Shown in pieces: positions 43,961-56,936 of a stretch of 64,000 bases of DNA. The stretch lies in NCBI GenBank assembly GCA_015680685.1, contig MNCI01005016.1, forward strand, positions 1-64,000. The letters run 5' to 3'. The DNA is from Gnetum montanum. Lineage: Eukaryota; Streptophyta; Gnetopsida; Gnetales; Gnetaceae. The position numbers and the translations under genes were made by a program. The notes under the pieces were generated by a model. That model saw only the letters and a list, made by a program, of their open reading frames with translations, made no database searches and had not been told where the DNA came from. The first letter of the stretch is position 1. Each line of letters starts with the position of its first letter.

Positions 43961-44860
43961 AGGTCAAGCAAGCTTTGAATCAGAAAAAAGCTACATTGAG
44001 CTTGTACGACCTAATTATAGCATCTGTGCCTTACCGCAAGGCTCTAATCCATATGTTAATGGTGATTTTAGTCAACAAGGGCGTGCTTGTGGAAGAGGAA
44101 GCAATACATTCGGTTATGCTTCCCTCTATACCCCCAGACCCCGTGATGCCTCGGTTGACTTTCAGTGATAACACTATCAAAAAAGATCGTAAAAAGGGTC
44201 AGGTAACTACGACACCTCTCTTCATTACAATTTGGGTCAACCAACATCAAATTCGAAGGGTACACATTGACGATGGGGCTACCACAAACTTCATTCCCTC
44301 CTCTGTCGTAGAAAAGTTGGGTTTGGTCGACTAGATCAAACCTACGACAACATCGTTCCTAAGGTCTTTCAATGGAACACGCATCCTGGTGAAAGGTACA
44401 ATGCATGTAAACTTCATAGCTAGGGATCAATTCCCCACAGATGGGACATTCATCATGGTCGAGGTAACCTGATCCTAGAAAGATCATGATTGGCGCAACT
44501 CAGGGCTGTCTCCTCATCTATACACTAGGAAATCCACTTGCCTTACGATGGCAGAGAAGTGGTGATCCACGGTGATGAAATAGCAATGCAAGTAATCAGT
44601 AATGTAGGAATGGAACCGAGTTCAGAGGTTACAACCCCAAAGAACAAGGCATCTGCTTGTGCATGCATTAATCATCCAACAGGAAGATCGACCTTGCAAG
44701 TCGACCCCCAAACCAAAAGCACATGGGTTGAGCTGCCCTTCCAAGCGGAAGGTGATGATGTCGACGAAAACCCTAGTGAACTACTTCGGCCCTATGCTCC
44801 AATCAACGTACGACAGGTTAAGAGACAGTTGCATGCCTCGATATGACCCCATCGTTGCCT
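43961..44860 (+). pseudogene. Element B protease
   Basis: Linker with TLSLYDLIIAS, then RRVHIDDGATTNFIPSSVVEKLGLVD (quoted in two pieces: RRVHIDDGATT and NFIPSSVVEKLGLVD), catalytic triad D-D-G as in D. TAG 44332-44334 follows GLVD. Then SFNGTRILVKG-like sequence, FIARDQFPTDG and LAQLRAVSS-equivalent with frameshift near 44470. The C-terminal linker ends at TGA near 44846. Confidence 0.8.
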
Positions 44861-44929
44861 AACCGATTGTTGTCTCTTGGGCACTCATTGCCTTTTCTTC
44901 TCAATGACATACACTTCTACTGGCATCGT

Positions 44930-45180
44930 TACGTTACAGCCCAAGATGGACTAAAACTAGCATGGTGACATTTCTCTTGGTTAGCCTACGATACTTTTGA
45001 CATGTTACGCAATGGCCCAAAATGGCCCAAAACTAGCATTATCGCCTATTTGCATTGATAACATACAGTTTCTCTGGCATTGCTACGCTACGGCCCAAAA
45101 AGGCCTAAAACTAGTACAATTGCATTTCATTCGCCTAACCTACAATGTTTTAAACACATTACACAACAACTTGAAATGAG
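44930..45180 (+). repeat. Hairpin-type minisatellite between protease and antisense gene of B
   Basis: Four clear units such as GGCCCAAAATGGCCCAAAAC plus TAGCA, the reverse complement of the D unit, as expected from the opposite orientation of B. Confidence 0.8.
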
Positions 45181-45398
45181 CAATTGCAAGCATGAAATCT
45201 TTATGTAATATGCAAATTAATGCGAAATGGATTTCTCTTCAAAATACTTTTCAAATCATGCAAAAATTCTTGCCAATTGGCACTGTTTGTAAATGTTTAC
45301 AAGATTCCATAATTGCGTGTATTTTAAAGGAAAACCCCATGTTATCATGGGTCGTTCTTGGTCACATCGCCTTCATCATTCACCTTCATTACAATTAC

Positions 45399-48300
45399 CT
45401 ATGCATACTCCTTCCTAGTGTCACCTTTTGTTGTCTCCTCATTTCCTTCTTCTGTGGGCCTTGCATCCTTGTCTGGGGCCTGTGCTGTAGGGATGAAACA
45501 GTCGGTTAAAATAGAAAATGAAAAATGTAAACACCTTACACAGTAAAATAACTAACCTGAGAGGGGTTTGTGTCAACCTCAAGAGGTATCTGGTCTAGGC
45601 TAAGCATGAACCAACACCAAATCTCCTCTGCCATAAGATTCGTCCAACACTTGTCGTCAGGTTCAGTGTTCACGGTGGCGACTCTCTCCCTTTCTGCAGT
45701 TGTCCACACTAAAGGTCTTGAGGAAGGAGATGCGGTTGCAGTATCCCCTGTCGAAAGGTCTACTTTTAGGTTAGGGGATTTCATGACCTTAACCTGCTCT
45801 TTAAATTTAGCGTATGCCTCAGAAGCGTCGATTGCACTTACAAAGGCTTCATACGTGAAGGCCTCTATGGCGGCTTCCTTATACAATTTTTAGTGGGTGT
45901 TGTTCTCCTGCTTATACACATGTTTATGGTTCCTCTGAGTTCGACCCCATTCGAAAACCTTGGCACCGATGTCCTTCATGTCTTCGCACTTCTGGGCCAG
46001 CAAGTCCATCTGCATCTACTACTCCACTATCTCACGAGTGGATTCGACATTCTGATGGACGATCGTCCAATATCTAGCATATTCATACATGGCTCTACGC
46101 ATGTCCATGTCGGGGCTACTGTTGACAAGGAAATTATTCTTTTATTTGAGGTCTTCCACATTAACAACTAGTTCGGCCTCTCGTTGCTCAGCCCTTTGAA
46201 CTCGTTTCCACATGTATTCATTGGCACACCTGCACTCCCACAAAGAACGTGCTGAGTGCAAGACACACTTGTATGCCTCATCAAAAACATGACGAGACAC
46301 CTCAATCACATCAGGAGAAAGCATAGGCACAACGCCAATTTTCATAGGCTAGGTCGAGTCCCACTTGACCTGTGAAGGTGCAACGACACAAAGGATGTAG
46401 CAATCGCATTGACATAGTAAAACCAACAAATTCAAAAGCTTTAGCATAGCAGAATAAAAGTATGTGATATCAAAACCTACTTGTGTCAGGGTCCGCTTGT
46501 TGAAGGCACTTGATCATATCATCGACAAGTCCCTGCATGAACGTGAACTTGTCAGGGACCTCAACCCATGACTCAGCATGAATCAGGGAAGCTCTCGTAG
46601 TCTCAGTGGTAGCACCTACTACACAATTAAATCCATAAAACGATGGACAAGTAGAATGCGATAAAGCAAATGTATCATTAGACTTAACAATGTCTAGCTA
46701 TGGCCTTTCTTCTTGTGGAGGCAGGACGATAGTGATAGCCTTATTGGAAGGTCTTGCCAGATCCGTATAAGTTCCTTCCTCATGCGTAGGCACCTTCCCC
46801 TTCAGCTGGCGAATGTCCTCTTCATTTATGGGTAGGACCTCTCTGCTCACGAGAGGCTCCCTAATGGTCAAAGTCCCTACCCCAGAAGCAAGTACTCCTT
46901 TATTCTCGATCGGAGCCCTTCCCTCTGGGATTGGGACCCCTACATCATCATCTGTTGCTCTCACTTAGAGGATCGACACTTCCTCATCACCTTCTTCTTC
47001 TTCTTCTTTGGCTGACAAAGAAATATGTTCAAAAAATTAGCTCAAGAAGGAAGGACATCACATCACGACACCTAGCACCATATAGCGTAGAAAACAATCG
47101 TGAAACAAGTGCTATTTAAAAAATGTTTACCAATAGGGGGTTGCATTCTCTGCAGCTTGAGCCATAGTCTTCGCCCCTCCCTTTCCTCCACGCGAGGACT
47201 CTCCCTAGTTGGGGAAGGTCTCTTCCTTCGTAATTCCCTGGGCACAGTCTCAGTCATGAGATGCTCTCCCTACATCACGCTACCAACTATGGCGGTGGGT
47301 GTCTCTCCTATGCTATCCTAGCCGAGAATGCTACGAGCTGTCAAACCTTTGGTCATCACAGATAGCTATTCCCTGACTACCTCTGGGAGATCTTGGGCTC
47401 GCATGGTCCAGAAGATCTACCAAATCTAGGGCTTGGGAATCTAGTTGTGATCACACATGACCCAGTTCCTATTCTCCCAAGTCACCAAAAATTCCACAAA
47501 ATGCTTCAGGTAGCCTATGTAGAAGGCATAATGTATGTTGGTAGAGCGAGCCTCTATCTTCTCGCAAAGCCCCAAAATCTCCGCTCGCAAGTTCCGACAT
47601 AGAAAATTGGCCCAGTCATAATGGGCTCCCTCCTCCATAACCTCCCTCATTATCCAAGCCTACTCCAGCCCTAAGACCTTCCCTTGGGTGAGCATTTGGG
47701 GGAAGCTATGGGTGCTGAAGGCTAGGTAAATCTCCATGGCAATTTCTCTCTTCAGCTTCTCCATAGGGAACCCTTTCTGTTCCTTGGGAAGTCACAACCA
47801 CTTCTCAATCTCCACCTTCATCAGGGTCAACTCCTGCTTACCCCTCGACCCTATAGGAACATCGTCGATGAGAACACCAAAAAGGTCTACAAACAATTGG
47901 TCATCAATGTTGATGATCACCCGCATGCCCTGAATAAGCATGCGAAAATGACCCACCTTCCCAAAGAAAGAATTGACCAAAGAAACCATCTTAGCTGCCG
48001 GAACTTTAAGATTCGAGGTCAAAAATAGGTCTAGGAGCCTAGCCTTTTGGAGATTCCTGACTAGGGAGTCTAGGGCCCTTTGGTCCAACCAACGCTAGCA
48101 TGCCACCACTTCGCCATACTTAAAATAGATATTTGCCCCTTGCATTTCGATGGTCACTACCATCACCTCCCAGGGTTTCTTCGCCCCTGAAAAAATTCCT
48201 GCAAAATATACTCAGCATGACAATGTAGGAACATGGGGGCCACAAAAGCACCTAAGTATACATTACCTACCTTTTGGTCCATTAGGTCTATACAGTAACG

Positions 48301-49517
48301 GGAACGGTGGAAGCACAACCGACACAGCTTCCTCAAATGTGACTAACTTAAAGGGTGGCTCCCACTCCCTGTCTAGCCAACCCTTCTCCTTGCATTGACG
48401 GTAGATGCTGGAAAATTGGCATAGGTAAGAATGGTATTCCACACCAGATTGGCCGATTACACCCGCTTACAAGTTCGCAACCGAAGAAAATTCTTGCAAA
48501 GCCAGTCGTGCTGTAGCTAGGTCACCCAGTCGATCATGAACCTCATCATCATCAATATAGAACCTGGTGACAAGCACACATCATTAGCATATGGCCAAAT
48601 ATAACAAGCATAGTATGATACAGTAAGGCTAAAAAAAATTTCACCTGCCAAGGCAGTAAACAGTCCCCTGTCGGTTCTAAAAGCACGTTGCCACGTAATG
48701 TGCGAGGAACAAAGTGTTATACTGGTGGTAGCAACTAAACTCAGGTAGGTCCCAGATCCAAGAAAAATGCTTTAACTCTGTGGGGTGTTGGTCAGATCCG
48801 TCCGCAGACATCTCATTGGTCAAGTATTTCAGAATACCGCAGCTTGCCCCATGCAACATGATGTCTATGATACTTGATGACTCTACCTGCTTCAAGGAGG
48901 ACCAGATGATCACACTAAAATGATTAAGAAGGAATTGAAAGAAATCTCATGCTCAATCTCTAAGCCAAACAGACCAGTCCCCTAAATGTATCTGAGGAGC
49001 AGGGGCACTAGCCACTGGTCTGCTCACATGGCACAGAACCCCGTCGATATCTAAGATGATCAGTCTGGACCTCCACCTCATCTTGCATGCCATATTTAGT
49101 GAATGTCAACATCACACGTGCCTAAAGGTGATATACGCATAGTGTAGTAGAAAAGCTAGCAATCCACATACATACCATAGCAAGGATAGGAAAGCCCAGT
49201 GCAACAAAATGTGTGAATAAACTTAGCATAGCCACGAATCAATCAAAAACATATTCGTCACAACTAAGATGGTGATAGCAGTAATGCAAAGGTTGAACCA
49301 ATGCAACTGCATGCAATACGGAGGATTGAAAATGAACGCTGAACACAAAAATAAAAAGAACAACCAAAAATGTAAAACGAAGAGGTAGAGGGTACACAAC
49401 AACTTACTGAGTCAGCGGTGTGCTCTGCCGCACCGTGACGCCTGCCTGTGGCACACACTCTAGGGCCTTCTCCACCTCCTCACCCCTCTTGAGCACCAAA
49501 AAGGTTTTAGGGGCCAT
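45399..49517 (-). pseudogene. Opposite-strand multi-exon gene of element B, unknown function
   Basis: Third copy of the gene at 16685 (C) and 29427 (D). Defined exon limits on the minus strand: exon 1 49517-49408; exon 2 ends 48645; exon 3 48563-48271; exon 4 48186-47131; exons 5 and 6 between about 47013 and 46480; exon 7 about 46380 to about 45557; last exon 45480-45399 (TAG). Phases 2,2,1,1 and final 0 agree with D. Motifs: FSVIIWSSLKQV and YHQYNTLFLAHYVATCF in exon 2; GWLDREWEPPF in exon 3; LVNSFFGKV, QLFVDLFGVLIDDVPIG and EIEKWL in exon 4; YDWANFLCRNLRAEI; FTFMQGLVDDMIKCLQQADP in exon 6; ARSLWECRCANEYMWKR in exon 7; EIWCWFMLSLDQIPLEVD before the final intron. Several stops. It occupies the whole interval between two minisatellites. 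Confidence 0.78.
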
Positions 49518-49650
49518 TGTCCTACATACAGATTCACACCTTCTCGCCACAAAAACTTGCTCTATCAACCAGATGACATGATCGCTCTATGCTCTAAAAC
49601 TACCTCAATGCTTAGATGAGAACTCCATGTTCATATAGTGAAAAATGGTA

Positions 49651-49658
49651 AATTTATA
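49651..49658 (-). promoter_or_regulatory. TATA-like box of the antisense gene in B
   Basis: Minus strand TATAAATT after CCCC, 134 bp upstream of the ATG at 49517. Confidence 0.5.
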
Positions 49659-49859
49659 GGGGCTTAACCCTGATTTATATCGGTGATGATGAGGCAGGAA
49701 GACTTATCTCTCTCTCTCTCTTCGATTAATGCAAGGTAACCTGTGCAGCATAGCATGCTCACCATGCCATCATGACACTGTTAGCATTTAAATCTCAACA
49801 CACTTCAAACCAGCTATGCACTTCCCCAAAGAATAAAAAATAGTAATATATTTTGTTTT

Positions 49860-50220
49860 GATTATGGGTCCACAAAGACATTAAACTATAACCTTGCCAA
49901 TCGCAATGCGACCAGCCTAAAAAGACATCGAACTAAGTAGCTCTAGCATAACTGCATCCCTAATGGTCTGTGATGACATCAAAACACTACATGCTTACAT
50001 TAGTCATTTTTTTGTGATAGTGTCATAATTACTAGGGATTTCAGGTCCACAGCCCCGACTTCTGCATTAGCAACCCAGCACTTTCTATATCTACAAAGCC
50101 TCTTATTCTATATACCATTACTTTGCATGGCATGTTGCAAATCAACAACTCAAGATGACACTAAACTAGCACGTTTTGCACCTCCTGTAGTCTTACGCTA
50201 TTGGACCCTGCTAGGGCAAT
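49860..50220 (+). repeat. Minisatellite between antisense gene and pol of B
   Basis: Degenerate units such as TCCACAAAGACATTAAACTA, AAAAGACATCGAACTAAG and GATGACATCAAAACACTA, and a late ACACTAAACTAGCA. Confidence 0.6.
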
Positions 50221-50343
50221 GCATCTTAATTTTAAAAGGGCAGACTCACCACCTCGTCGATGCTTTGCAAATTATTGTTGCATGACCTTTGGTAGGTGTT
50301 TCTTAACCAAACTTTCATCTTATGATGATAGGTCAAGCGGAAG

Positions 50344-52351
50344 ATGGAAATTCACAGTGACCTTTCCACACCTTTGACGATAGCTCAACCTCAAGATAAG
50401 CTCACAAGACGGTTGAACCCTGACATGATTGATTGGGGGTCGACCACAACCACCACTATAGCACCTATAGAGGCATCCCTAGACTGGCCTAAGTATCCGG
50501 TCAAGACTCTAGATCTAGAGGCCAGGGATGTGATTGAAGACCCTCTCACCAAAACACCTATAAACACGTCAAAAGAGGAGGTGAAAGCACTAAAACTCAG
50601 CTCTCTCCTAGATATTTAGCTAAAGTCATGCAAGACAACATCGACGTCTTCGCGCGGTCATACAACAACATGCCAGGTTTGGATCCACAACTAGTTCAAC
50701 ATAATATCATCCTAGATCCATGTGTGAAAGCGATCAAATAGAAGGCTTGTAAAATTAAGCCAGAAATAGCATTAGCTGTAAGAGACAAAATCACCAAACT
50801 CTACCAAGCGGGTTTCATTTGCATGGTTGACTACTTAGAGTGGGTGTCCAATGTCATCGTAGTTCCAAAGAAAACGGGAGGGATATGAATATGTATAAAC
50901 TTCCGAAATTTAAACAAAGTAATGATCAAGGAAGACTTCCTGCTCCCAGGCATCAATCAACTTATCGACACCATGGCTGGTCATGCTATGTTATCCTTCA
51001 TGAATGGTTTCTTTGGATACAACCAAATCCATATTAACCTAGAGCACCAATTGTCTACAACCTTCACGACCCCATGGGGAACATTCTGCTATACCATGAT
51101 GCCTTTTAGGCTCAAGAATGCTGGAGCAACTTACCAGTGAGCCATGACTTACATTTTCAGCGATTACATCCTTGAAACTTTAAACGACTATGTAGATTGC
51201 AGCAGCTGACCACTTGCGTGATTTAGGGATAGTCCTCAAATGCTGTCGAATGCATGATCTACACCTCAACCCCAAGAAGTGTGTCTTTGGGGTAAGAACC
51301 GGACGCATGCTGGGGTTCATGGTATTAGAGGCAGGAATATGGGTGGACCCTGACAAAGTCAAGGCCATCATTAACCTAGCACCCCCCACAAACCTTAAAG
51401 AATTACATGGTTTACAAGGAAAAGTGCAATTCATCCATGGGTTTATAGCAAGATTGACTGATAAGTTATACCCTATGCAACATCTTTTAAAGAAGGGGGT
51501 TAAATTTGAATGGACGACTCAATGTGAACAAGCCTTCGAAAACTTGAAGGAAGAGCTCTCATGCCTCCCAACTATGCATCTTCCACATGGTGATAAACCC
51601 TTTTTCATCTACCTTACCATCTCCAATATGTCTATTGTCGCACTATTGTGTAAGAAACGGGATGATGGTTCTGAGATACCAGTATATTATCTAAGTCATG
51701 CGCTAGTAGCACATGAAACAAGGTACAATAAAGTAGAAAGGAACTGCCTAACCCTAGTATTCGCACTAAAAAAAATGACGACACTATCTATTTTGTAGCA
51801 CAACTAATATCATTTGCAAAAGCAATGTACTCCAGGCTATGACAAACAACTTGTACAAAAGTAGTAGGATAGCCTGATGGAAAGCAATAACCACAGAATT
51901 CGATCTACGCTATGTAAGCCAATCGTCGATGAAGGGTCAAGCCATAGCAACCCAACTCATGGCTTTGCCAATCAACGATCAGGTGACCATAAACCCTGAG
52001 TTTCCGTACAAGTACATTAGCAATGTCCATGTCATCCCGTCACATCTTGAGGTTATACTACATTTCGATGGTGCATAGATTGCGCGAGGAGGTAGCGCCA
52101 TTGCCATAATCACGTTCCCCTCGAGGGAAATGCACCCATCTGCTTACCAATTTGTGTTCCCTTATACCAACAACATGGTAGAGTATGAGGGGCTACTCAA
52201 AGGCCTCTTAACTGCCCAAACGTTATGTATATGACACTTGGCCATCCGGGAAGATTCACAATTAGTGGTGAATCAAGTCACTGAGGTCTATGCCTGCAAG
52301 GCTATGCACCTACAACCCTACTGCAATATGGCAAAAATCCTACTGAAGTAA
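50344..52351 (+). pseudogene. pol: Element B reverse transcriptase and both RNase H domains
   Basis: Starts around 50344 (MEIHSDLSTPL; the true start may be earlier). N-terminal pol block: TLDLEARDVIEDPLTKTPI, NMPGLDPQLVQHNIILDP, LYQAGFICMVDYLEWVSN, where Trp is kept. The RT has MAGHAMLSFMNGFFGYNQI, TTPWGTFCYTMMPFRLKNAG. The catalytic YVDD is destroyed: LNDYVDCSS and a stop at about 51200. After it, LNPKKCVFGVRTGRMLGF, RNase H (FFIYLTISN, YYLSHALVAHETRYNKVERN), a frameshift near 51775, then a second RNase H (LHFDGA, AIITFPSREMHP with changes, MVEYEGLLKGL, REDSQLVVNQV). The stop TAA 52349-52351 is at the same column as in C and D. Confidence 0.88.
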
Positions 52352-53779
52352 TTCACAACCATAGATGTACAACACATGCCACACAATGAAAATGCCGTCG
52401 CAAATGCTCTAGCTACCCTCATGCTAAACATCCCATCACATTCCCTGGTGAACCTGCCAACCTTGATTATAGATTGTATAGAACCTATCACTCAAGCGAA
52501 ACACATGGCATCTGTCAGTGCCACGAATACCCAGGAATGGTACGCCAATATCAAGGCTTATCTACAACATGTTGAGCCTCCAGAAGGATTTACATCTACT
52601 CAGAGGGATGCAATTCGCAAACATGCCTAGCAGTATGTACTCATAGGAAATGATGCCCTCTGTTGACGTTCCTATGATGGAGTATTGCTAGTGTGCTTGG
52701 GTGTCAAGCAAACAAAGAAAGTAGTTAATGAGGTACATGAGGGACTATGCAACGGACACATAGCACCCAGGGATATGGCTGCTAAAATCAGATGCTTAGG
52801 GTACTACTGGCCCCACATGGAACGCGACTACTGATCAAAAGTCAAAACATGTGACATGTGCCAAAGATACGCAAATCTCATACACATAGCACCTACTGAC
52901 TTGCACCCTACTCAAATCATGTGGTCCTTTTAACGATGGGGGTTAGACCTCATAGGGTCTATCACGCCAAAATCTTCTGTAGGGCATAGCTTCATCATTA
53001 CCCCCACTGAATATTTCACTAAGTGGGTGAAGGCCATCCCTTTAAGAAAAACCACATCGCAAGAAATTTTCCATTTCATCTTAGACAACATTATAGCAAG
53101 GTTTGGGCTCCCAATGACCACTGTGACCGACAATGGGCCACATTTCAGCAGTATGGAAACCTGAACCTTCTACAGTAACCTAGGCATTAAACAATCATTT
53201 TCTTCCCCTTACTATCCACAGGTGTATAGACAAGTAGAAGCTACAAATAAGTCCATCACCAACTTGCTAAAGTAGATGCTCAACAATAATAAGAGATGGT
53301 GGCACGAACAAATCCTCTACGTCCTGTGGGCTTACAGAACAACGTCCTAAACTGTGACAAGTAAGACCCCTTACAGTCTTATTTACGGATCTGAAGCTAT
53401 GTTGCCTATTGAGTTGCAGGTACCATTGCTCCGGATGATCCTTGCAAACATCGTGAGTGAATCCTAGAACAACGAGTCACGCATCATCGACCTCGACTCA
53501 GTGGAGGAGAAGCACACACAGATGATAAAATGCATTGAGCACTACCAAAGCAAGTAGCAGTAGAAGCACTGCGCAGACCTACATCAATGGCTAGTGCAGA
53601 AGGGAGACCTCATTCTCAAGGCCACCCATGAACATGTGAGCAAATTCTTAGCCAACTAGGAAGGCCCTTACGTGGTTACTAAAGGCTTCAAGAATGGAGC
53701 CTTCAAGTTAGCAGACATGAATGGTAATGATCTTGCCAACCCAGTGAATCACTCATACCTCAAGCTGTACTACATCTAA
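52352..53779 (+). pseudogene. pol: Element B integrase
   Basis: Linker with VQHMPHNENAVANALATL, then the zinc finger (VNEVHEGLCNGHIAP, CDMCQRYA), core with WGLDLIGSITP (first Asp), TDNGPHFSS (second Asp) and VEATNK: the third catalytic Glu is kept here (codon 53237-53239), unlike C and D. C-terminal part: WEGPYVVTKGFKNGAFKL-type motif and the end LKLYYI before TAA 53777-53779. Stops near 52665, 52834, 52933 and later make it dead. Two or more of the stops are TGG or CGA/CAA derived. Confidence 0.88.
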
Positions 53780-54030
53780 AGCGTCGCAGCAATGGTGCTG
53801 ACCATCATCCACTACAACATTAAATTGGCATTAACACCAGGCAGCATTCGCAATGACAATAAACTAGTAGCACCAAGCAGCATCCGCTACAACATTAAAC
53901 TAGCATTCACAGCAAGCAGTGTCTGCTATGATGATAAATTGGCATGTACGGTCCGCTGGGACCTTAAACCAGCACAGCGGTCTACTGAGACCTTAAACCA
54001 GGACACAGTTTACCAAGACTTTAAACTAGG
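53780..54030 (+). repeat. Hairpin-type minisatellite downstream of B pol
   Basis: About seven units such as CATCCGCTACAACATTAAAC followed by TAGCA, and GTCCGCTGGGACCTTAAACC. Immediately after the pol stop, as in C and D. Confidence 0.8.
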
Positions 54031-55081
54031 TTCAAGTCACACCCTCAGCACACACCAACACTGCCCACACACTGGGTGAGCATACATGATGCTAACGGGT
54101 GGGTGGGTCATTGCAGCTCCAGAATGTGGTTCATGATGCACTGAGAACCTGATCTGGAACATGCGTGGTGTTGCCACCCTAGGCATCATGTTGACTCTCT
54201 GAAGATGCTGCACAGCATCATATTGGCTCTCCAAACCTCCTGTCGCCATGACCCAGTATCTCGATGGTGGTTCTGAAGTAAGCTAACGCATCTAGAGTGA
54301 CGATAGTATTATGGCCTAGCCGCAATATTGTTGCTCCTTCGCCCTGCCGACGCCTGAGTTTGCAAAACCATTAGCTATGTGGTAGCTGATCCCATAGCTA
54401 AACCAGGAATGCAAACCACTAGTAGGGACTCCAGAGCATCTGCTCCCACAAACAACTCATGGCACCTTCAGGACCAACTCCACCGTGCCGATGTTTCCAA
54501 GGCTACCGCTGGCCTTCCTACTTTGGACACCTCACACCAGCTCAGGTGTCCAAGAGTAAAAAAAATTATAGCAACCAGCAAAACCTCCACCCTCACAAGC
54601 ATGTCTCACCATAGCAGCAAATGCTACTGCATCACAAAGTGAGTGCCTCGACTAGCCTAGCTGCTACAAAGTGAAAACTCCCATGGTGCGCGTGACACAG
54701 CTCACCGCCAAGGGAACACCATTGCAAGTTCCATGTCATGCGTAACACAGCTCGTCGCATGGAATACATTCATAGGCAAGTCAAAACCCTTTATGAATGT
54801 AATGTAGCTCATCCCATGAAGGAAACACCTATCCTACAAGAGGTTGAAGAATAGCGCCTGCCGAAGATGAAAACGTGGATGAGTCCCTCAGAGCATTCCG
54901 ACAAGGGACTCTGCTAAACATTATCTTTGCTCTCTGCCTTAACCTCTGCACGATTAATGAAACACTCTGATGTTTGTTCAAGTGACGTTCGACACTCACC
55001 AAATAATGGCCTTAGCAGTTCTCTTGTTGTGGTGTTTCGTATTCTTTGCCGACATCCATCGAGCATGTTCTCTGGACGCCG
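54031..55081 (+). other. 3' non-coding tail of B
   Basis: No gene supported. At about 54680-54830 there are three loose repeats of a CATGGTGCGCGTGACACAGC-type unit (spacing about 60 bp). Confidence 0.5.
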
Positions 55082-55095
55082 ACAAAGAGGGGCCA
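55082..55095 (+). promoter_or_regulatory. Polypurine tract of B
   Basis: ACAAAGAGGGGCCA before the LTR, same core as in C and D. Confidence 0.78.
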
Positions 55096-56093
55096 AGAAA
55101 CACCTCAAAAAATACGAGGTCATCCTGGCTTCACCAAGCCTTGCAATCTATGTAGCACTATGGCAATTCTCCAGGAGGAGAACGCTATGAGTTCGGGCCG
55201 ACCAGTTCGGCAAATTTTCTACTTTAGGTGTCAACAGGTTCTAAGGGTCACCCCACCTGACCACCTAAGTAGCCTGCTTGATTAGCATCCTACTCAGAAA
55301 CAACGCGAAGTTGGTGACAGCATTCTGGGTACACAAAAAATAGTTCGGCAAGTTTTCTAAGTTGTGAAGTTGGCTATGCTACGCTACGCTGTGTAGCATA
55401 GCACACTTCAGGAAACGATTGTAGAATGTAACATGACATCAAGTGTATAGACAACCTCCTTGGCTAGCTTTGGGTCCTACAATGATGTCCCTTTCCGTCA
55501 TGAAGTGGTGGACTATGTCAGCTACTACGCTACGCTGAGCAATAAGGCACAGCAAGGTGTAACAATCCTGTGGAAGAGACAGAAAGCAACTTGAAGGGAA
55601 AGAGTAGCGAAGTACGTAAGTCTTACACAGTAGGAAACAAATGCTAGGAAATCGACAGAGTTATTTGCTTAATGCATGTGGGTTACCCTCGAAGCCTCTG
55701 CACTACGTCACGCTGCACAACCGGCCATGCCTACTTCGGGTGAAACAAATTTGTAGCTTCCAAGCGGTGCATTTTCCTAACTATGCTTTACTTATTTTCT
55801 TAACACTGTCGCATGTTGCATTATTTCCTACTTTATCTATTTTTGAACATCATTTCATTTTTTTTATCTATTTCTCAACTTCTCACATTGTATTTTCATT
55901 CACGTTTCAATACATACGTTGCAAAAGGCTATATAGACGTCGACGTAAGTTCTTGTCTGATCGACTAGACCATTAAGGATGCCTCATATTCGCACACATT
56001 CCCAGCATGGCCCTCCCGCAAGTACAGGGTCAAGACTGTCGTGTCTGCTAACCTCTCGATGTTTTCCAGCCACCGACGTTTTCAGTCACTACA
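55096..56093 (+). repeat. Element B 3' LTR (promoter segment deleted)
   Basis: Starts AGAAACACC (first T lost or changed) and ends CACTACA. Lacks the segment equivalent to about 39113-39786, including the TATA box; has about 130 bp at 55520-55620 not present in the left LTR. Confidence 0.85.
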
Positions 56094-56098
56094 GATAT
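56094..56098. repeat. Target site duplication of B (right copy)
   Basis: GATAT, identical to 38630-38634. Confidence 0.85.
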
Positions 56099-56936
56099 GA
56101 TATCGATAATCTTGAAGGCAACGAGGGCAATGTAAATGATTCGAAGCAGTTGTAAAATCTATGTAAATAGAATGTAATAAATTGAATTAAGAGAATGTGC
56201 AATCCTGAGACCTGGGATATAAAATAGATGTGTTGAATACAATGATTGCAGGGAAACTTTAGTTTAAATGAAGTACATGCAAAGAATAAGAAAAATATTC
56301 AGAGATGAAACAAGCAAAGGCTGATCTACCTTGTTCTAGCCAATCTGGGCGCAAGGGAGTCAGACTTGGAGAAAAATGTCTGCTAAGTTGAATTTTCTGA
56401 TCAAAATCTCTTATCGGTCACCGCTATGTTCTTGCCAAAATTGCCAACAATTGCCAATAGTCCTCAAATCTAAGTCTTGTCAACAGCTATCAATCTCTAG
56501 AATTGCCAACCCTTTGAAATTTTATCAACTAGGGTATTTATAAGATTAGGTTTAGGAGAAGAATGCGGTTTAGATGACACATGTCTTGGGCTCATAAAAT
56601 ACCATTGACTTGGCGTGCCATAGTTAGGGCTTGTGGCACTGTGTTGTGTTATGCTCTAAAGCGTAGTATAGCGTAACCACCCCTGTCTTTAGCGTTGCAG
56701 GATTTTCAGTGCTTCGGTAGTAAACTATGCTGTGATTACGCTGCAATATGCTAGAGAGCGTATTGTGGCGTAAGAACCGCCAATGCTCAAATTTTGCAAT
56801 CTCCATTGTTGCGACTAAATGGACTGTCTTCTTGCATTTCGGTGCATTACGCCATATTACGCTACAGTGCATAACTTGACGTAACATGCAAAAACTTTAA
56901 GATTTTTGAAACATAGTTAACTTGCAACGTTGAAGC
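56099..56936 (-). repeat. Element D 5' LTR, outer part, with TATA box
   Basis: Continues 38634. Contains a minus-strand TATAAATA (56542-56535), the only D promoter left. 56588-56936 aligns with 5990-6345; the last ~180 bp of the LTR (equivalent to 6346-6527) is missing and LINE sequence follows at 56937. Confidence 0.82.

Larger units (their letters stand above)
38635..56093 (+). mobile_element. Tat-like Ty3/gypsy element B, complete, 17.46 kb
   Basis: LTRs 38635-40219 and 55096-56093 with GATAT duplications; inserted in the D 5' LTR. Order on the plus strand: LTR, PBS, repeated leader, gag, protease, minisatellite, opposite-strand gene (49517-45399), minisatellite, RT/RNase H, integrase, minisatellite, tail, polypurine tract, LTR. 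It is a sister family of C and D with much diverged LTRs but the same layout. Coding frames carry many stops. Confidence 0.92.
5883..56936 (-). mobile_element. Tat-like Ty3/gypsy element D, split by C and B
   Basis: A minus-strand LTR retrotransposon whose own sequence is 5883-9946, 27222-38634 and 56099-56936, about 16.3 kb. In its own direction: 5' LTR (56936-38430, interrupted by B), PBS 38423-38407, gag, protease, minisatellite, opposite-strand gene 29427-33900, minisatellite, RT/RNase H, (C insertion), second RNase H and integrase, minisatellite, tail, polypurine tract, 3' LTR 6527-5883. The outer end of the right LTR is missing: relative to the left LTR it stops at 6345-equivalent, and a LINE follows. 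It is the oldest of the three related elements, since both others sit inside it, and its coding frames are the most damaged next to those of B. Confidence 0.85.
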
